Source: Fidelibacterota bacterium
GTDB lineage: Bacteria > Fidelibacterota > UBA2242
Assembly: GCA_011046365.1 (NCBI GenBank)
Contig: DSAS01000045.1
Coordinates: 1-44,450, forward strand
DNA length: 44,450 nucleotides
Direction: 5' to 3'
This document shows positions 42,577 through 44,450 of the stretch, in pieces. The first letter of the stretch is position 1. The number at the start of each line of letters is the position of its first letter. Below the pieces are notes generated by a model, which was not told the DNA's origin, did not search any database, and saw only the letters and a program-made list of their open reading frames with translations. The position numbers and the translations under genes were made by a program.

Positions 42577-44450
42577 TATATCTGCTGGCAATTTTCTGCA
42601 TATTTTTCGTTTATCAGGCATTTGCTCAGGAACTGATTATCCAGGAAAACGAACCGGGCTTCTGCACTATTGACGGCGGTATCGAAACCAGTGTCTCCGG
42701 CTATACCGGCGACGGCTATGCCGATACTGACCGGGGCATCGGTAAGAGCATCACCTGGAGCGTCAACGCCACTACAGCCGGCACCTATTTCATCCAATGG
42801 CGCTATGCCAACGGCGGCGGCAGCGGCGACCGCCCGGTCAGACTACTGATCAACCACGAAATCGCTCTTGATACCGTTAATTTTCCCCACACCGGCGAAT
42901 GGACCAACTGGACCATCAGCGATTCCGTGGAGGTGGGATTTATCAAAGGTAAAAATCAGGTGCGGATTGAAGCCTATAATCCCGACGGTACTGCCAATTA
43001 CGACTATCTCATCTTTATCGGAGCGGGAATATCACCAGCCGACTGCGTCCCCTCCTATATCCTGACAGTGGGACAAAATTTAGCCGAAGGAGGAACTATC
43101 TCCTATACCCCGGTACAAAATTACTACGATGAAGGCACTGCGGTGACGCTGAGTGCCTGCTCCAATCCCGGCTATTTCTTTCAAAGCTGGTCCGGGGATG
43201 CGACCGGTACAGATTCGCTCCTGACCTTTACAATGAGCCATAATGTCGCGGTCACGGCGATCTTTCTGCCCGACGGAACCACAATGGAATCCAGTTTCAT
43301 CGGCTATGCCACCGTTCAGGATGACCGGGGCACACCCTACCTGGTCATCGGGGGAGCATTAGGCGATACCGTCAGCGCCACCACCTATAGCGAATTGAAT
43401 GACTATCTTGGCGGCAGCGCGCCCTGTGTGGTCACCCTCGACCGCCGGATTATCGGCACCGAGGACCTGAAAATCGGTTCTGATAAAACTCTATTGGGCT
43501 TGTACCGCACCGCCCACCTGCAGGGCATTGAGATTGAGATCAATGCCGCCCGGAATGTGATTATCCAAAATATCCGGGTGTCTCACGTGACACCGGGTGA
43601 CGCCATTGTTATTACCGGTAAATCCCGCAATATCATTATTGATCAGTGCGAACTCTACTCCGACCGCGAGCATGGCAGTGAATATTATGACGGTTTGCTG
43701 GATATCAAGAACGAATCCAGCTTTATTACCGTTTCGAACTGCTCCTTTCATGATCATTACAAAACCAGTTTGATCTGTTCCAACGACGAAAGTCCCCAGG
43801 ATTCCGTCATTCGCGTCACCTATCATCATAACTTCTTCTATAATTGCGACTCTCGTCTACCCAGCATTCGTTTTGGCAAGGCGCATATTTTCAATAATTA
43901 CTATAAAGACTGCAATACCGCCATCAACTCCCGCATGGGCGCCTGCGTCAGGGTCGAAAATAACTACTTTGAGAATGTCAATCAGGCGGTCTTGATGGCG
44001 TACAGTTCCGAACCGGGCAGTGTGCAGCTGATCGGCAACTATTTCGGCAGAGGCGCCGTGGCGACGGAGCCGGTATGCGAACTGGCGATTCCTTATCCCT
44101 ATGAACACCTGCTGGATAAGGCGGTGGACTTGCCGGCGCTGCTCCCGGTCAATCCCATCACGGCGATCTCAGAGACCCCCAAATTGCCGGCAGCCTTCAG
44201 CCTGACGCACTATCCCAATCCCTTCAATGGGGTTTTGACGGTTCAATTTGCGATACCCGAAGCGACGGCGCTGACTATTTCAATCTACGATCTGGCAGGT
44301 CGGGAAATTGCAAAGCTTGCTTCCGGATATTACCAGCCCGGCAGGTATCAAATCCGGTGGGAAGAGGCAGAATACAGCACCGGTATTTATCTGGTCCGGC
44401 TGGCTACGCCAAAATTTGACCTGGTGCGGAAAGCCGTTCTGTTAAAATAA
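42564..44450 (+). CDS. secreted multidomain PL1 pectate lyase with CBM and T9SS tail
   Basis: A 628-residue extracellular lyase, complete: its stop codon is the last triplet of the window. After a signal peptide (1-22) there is a CBM6/CBM35-like jelly roll at about 25-152 (SVSGYTGDGYADTD, FIQWRYANGGG, YDYLIFIGAG). A Listeria-Bacteroides-type repeat domain follows at about 165-235 (YYDEGTAVTLSA, GYFFQSWSGDATG). The pectate-lyase beta-helix is at about 260-530 with DGLLDIKNES (Ca2+ site region) and DSRLPSIRFGKAHIFNNYY carrying the catalytic-arginine pattern. The T9SS domain is from about 545 (HYPNPFNGVL, YDLAGREI, STGIYLVRL). AAGGAG lies ten bases upstream. It complements the pectate lyase of the main locus, 31 kb away. 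Confidence 0.92.
   Translation: MRKVIYLLAIFCIFFVYQAFAQELIIQENEPGFCTIDGGIETSVSGYTGDGYADTDRGIGKSITWSVNATTAGTYFIQWRYANGGGSGDRPVRLLINHEIALDTVNFPHTGEWTNWTISDSVEVGFIKGKNQVRIEAYNPDGTANYDYLIFIGAGISPADCVPSYILTVGQNLAEGGTISYTPVQNYYDEGTAVTLSACSNPGYFFQSWSGDATGTDSLLTFTMSHNVAVTAIFLPDGTTMESSFIGYATVQDDRGTPYLVIGGALGDTVSATTYSELNDYLGGSAPCVVTLDRRIIGTEDLKIGSDKTLLGLYRTAHLQGIEIEINAARNVIIQNIRVSHVTPGDAIVITGKSRNIIIDQCELYSDREHGSEYYDGLLDIKNESSFITVSNCSFHDHYKTSLICSNDESPQDSVIRVTYHHNFFYNCDSRLPSIRFGKAHIFNNYYKDCNTAINSRMGACVRVENNYFENVNQAVLMAYSSEPGSVQLIGNYFGRGAVATEPVCELAIPYPYEHLLDKAVDLPALLPVNPITAISETPKLPAAFSLTHYPNPFNGVLTVQFAIPEATALTISIYDLAGREIAKLASGYYQPGRYQIRWEEAEYSTGIYLVRLATPKFDLVRKAVLLK

Overview
The window looks like a chromosomal segment of a Gram-negative, polysaccharide-degrading, probably anaerobic bacterium of the Fibrobacteres-Chlorobi-Bacteroidetes assemblage. 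Calditrichota, KSB1 or Ignavibacteria-like lineages fit better than classical Bacteroidetes, but this is inferred from gene style and not from a marker gene. The clues are several secreted enzymes ending in the type IX secretion (T9SS)/FlgD-like C-terminal domain with the NYPNPFNP signature, a PorV/PorQ-family outer-membrane protein, a very large TonB-dependent receptor without a SusD partner, and a one-protein hybrid two-component regulator. I saw no rRNA, tRNA, CRISPR array, insertion sequence or phage gene.

Region 1 (1-20979, all minus strand; read from right to left) is a pectin/rhamnogalacturonan utilisation locus. It begins with a GntR/FadR-type regulator, KDPG aldolase, KDG kinase and tagaturonate epimerase (uxaE). 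A 1376-residue hybrid sensor follows, then a secreted beta-helix protein, a secreted PL1 pectate lyase, a TonB-dependent receptor, a 725-residue secreted protein, a PorV-like protein, a GH105 unsaturated uronyl hydrolase, a GH43 glycosidase and the start of one more secreted protein. The logic is outside cleavage, import through the TonB receptor, and entry of the uronate into the KDG/KDPG route to pyruvate and glyceraldehyde-3-phosphate. Uronate isomerase, fructuronate reductase, mannonate dehydratase and the KduI/KduD steps are not in the window.

Region 2 (21063-24946) holds an AraC/cupin regulator facing away from a UroD-like (MtaA-type) methyltransferase, a corrinoid protein and a D-2-hydroxyacid dehydrogenase. 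The methyltransferase and corrinoid pair has no obvious substrate-specific methyltransferase, so its methyl donor is unknown. Region 3 (25006-28280, minus) is an EtfB-EtfA-FAD lactate/glycolate dehydrogenase module like the electron-confurcating lactate dehydrogenase complex.

Region 4 (28562-37483, minus) is a tightly packed set: ArsR-type repressor, sulfide:quinone-oxidoreductase-like flavoprotein, single-cysteine TusE/DsrC-like protein, DsrE-like protein, Na+-translocating NADH:quinone reductase nqrABCDEF, a CBS-domain protein and a small Cys-rich membrane protein that may be a divergent NqrM. The layout suggests that sulfur-linked and NADH-linked quinone reduction are expressed together.

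Region 5 (37616-44450) has an M3 metallopeptidase lipoprotein on the minus strand with a clear terminator. On the plus strand are a PhzF-like protein, a secreted endonuclease/exonuclease/phosphatase-family protein, a TrmJ-type tRNA methyltransferase and a second secreted pectate lyase whose stop codon is the last codon of the window.
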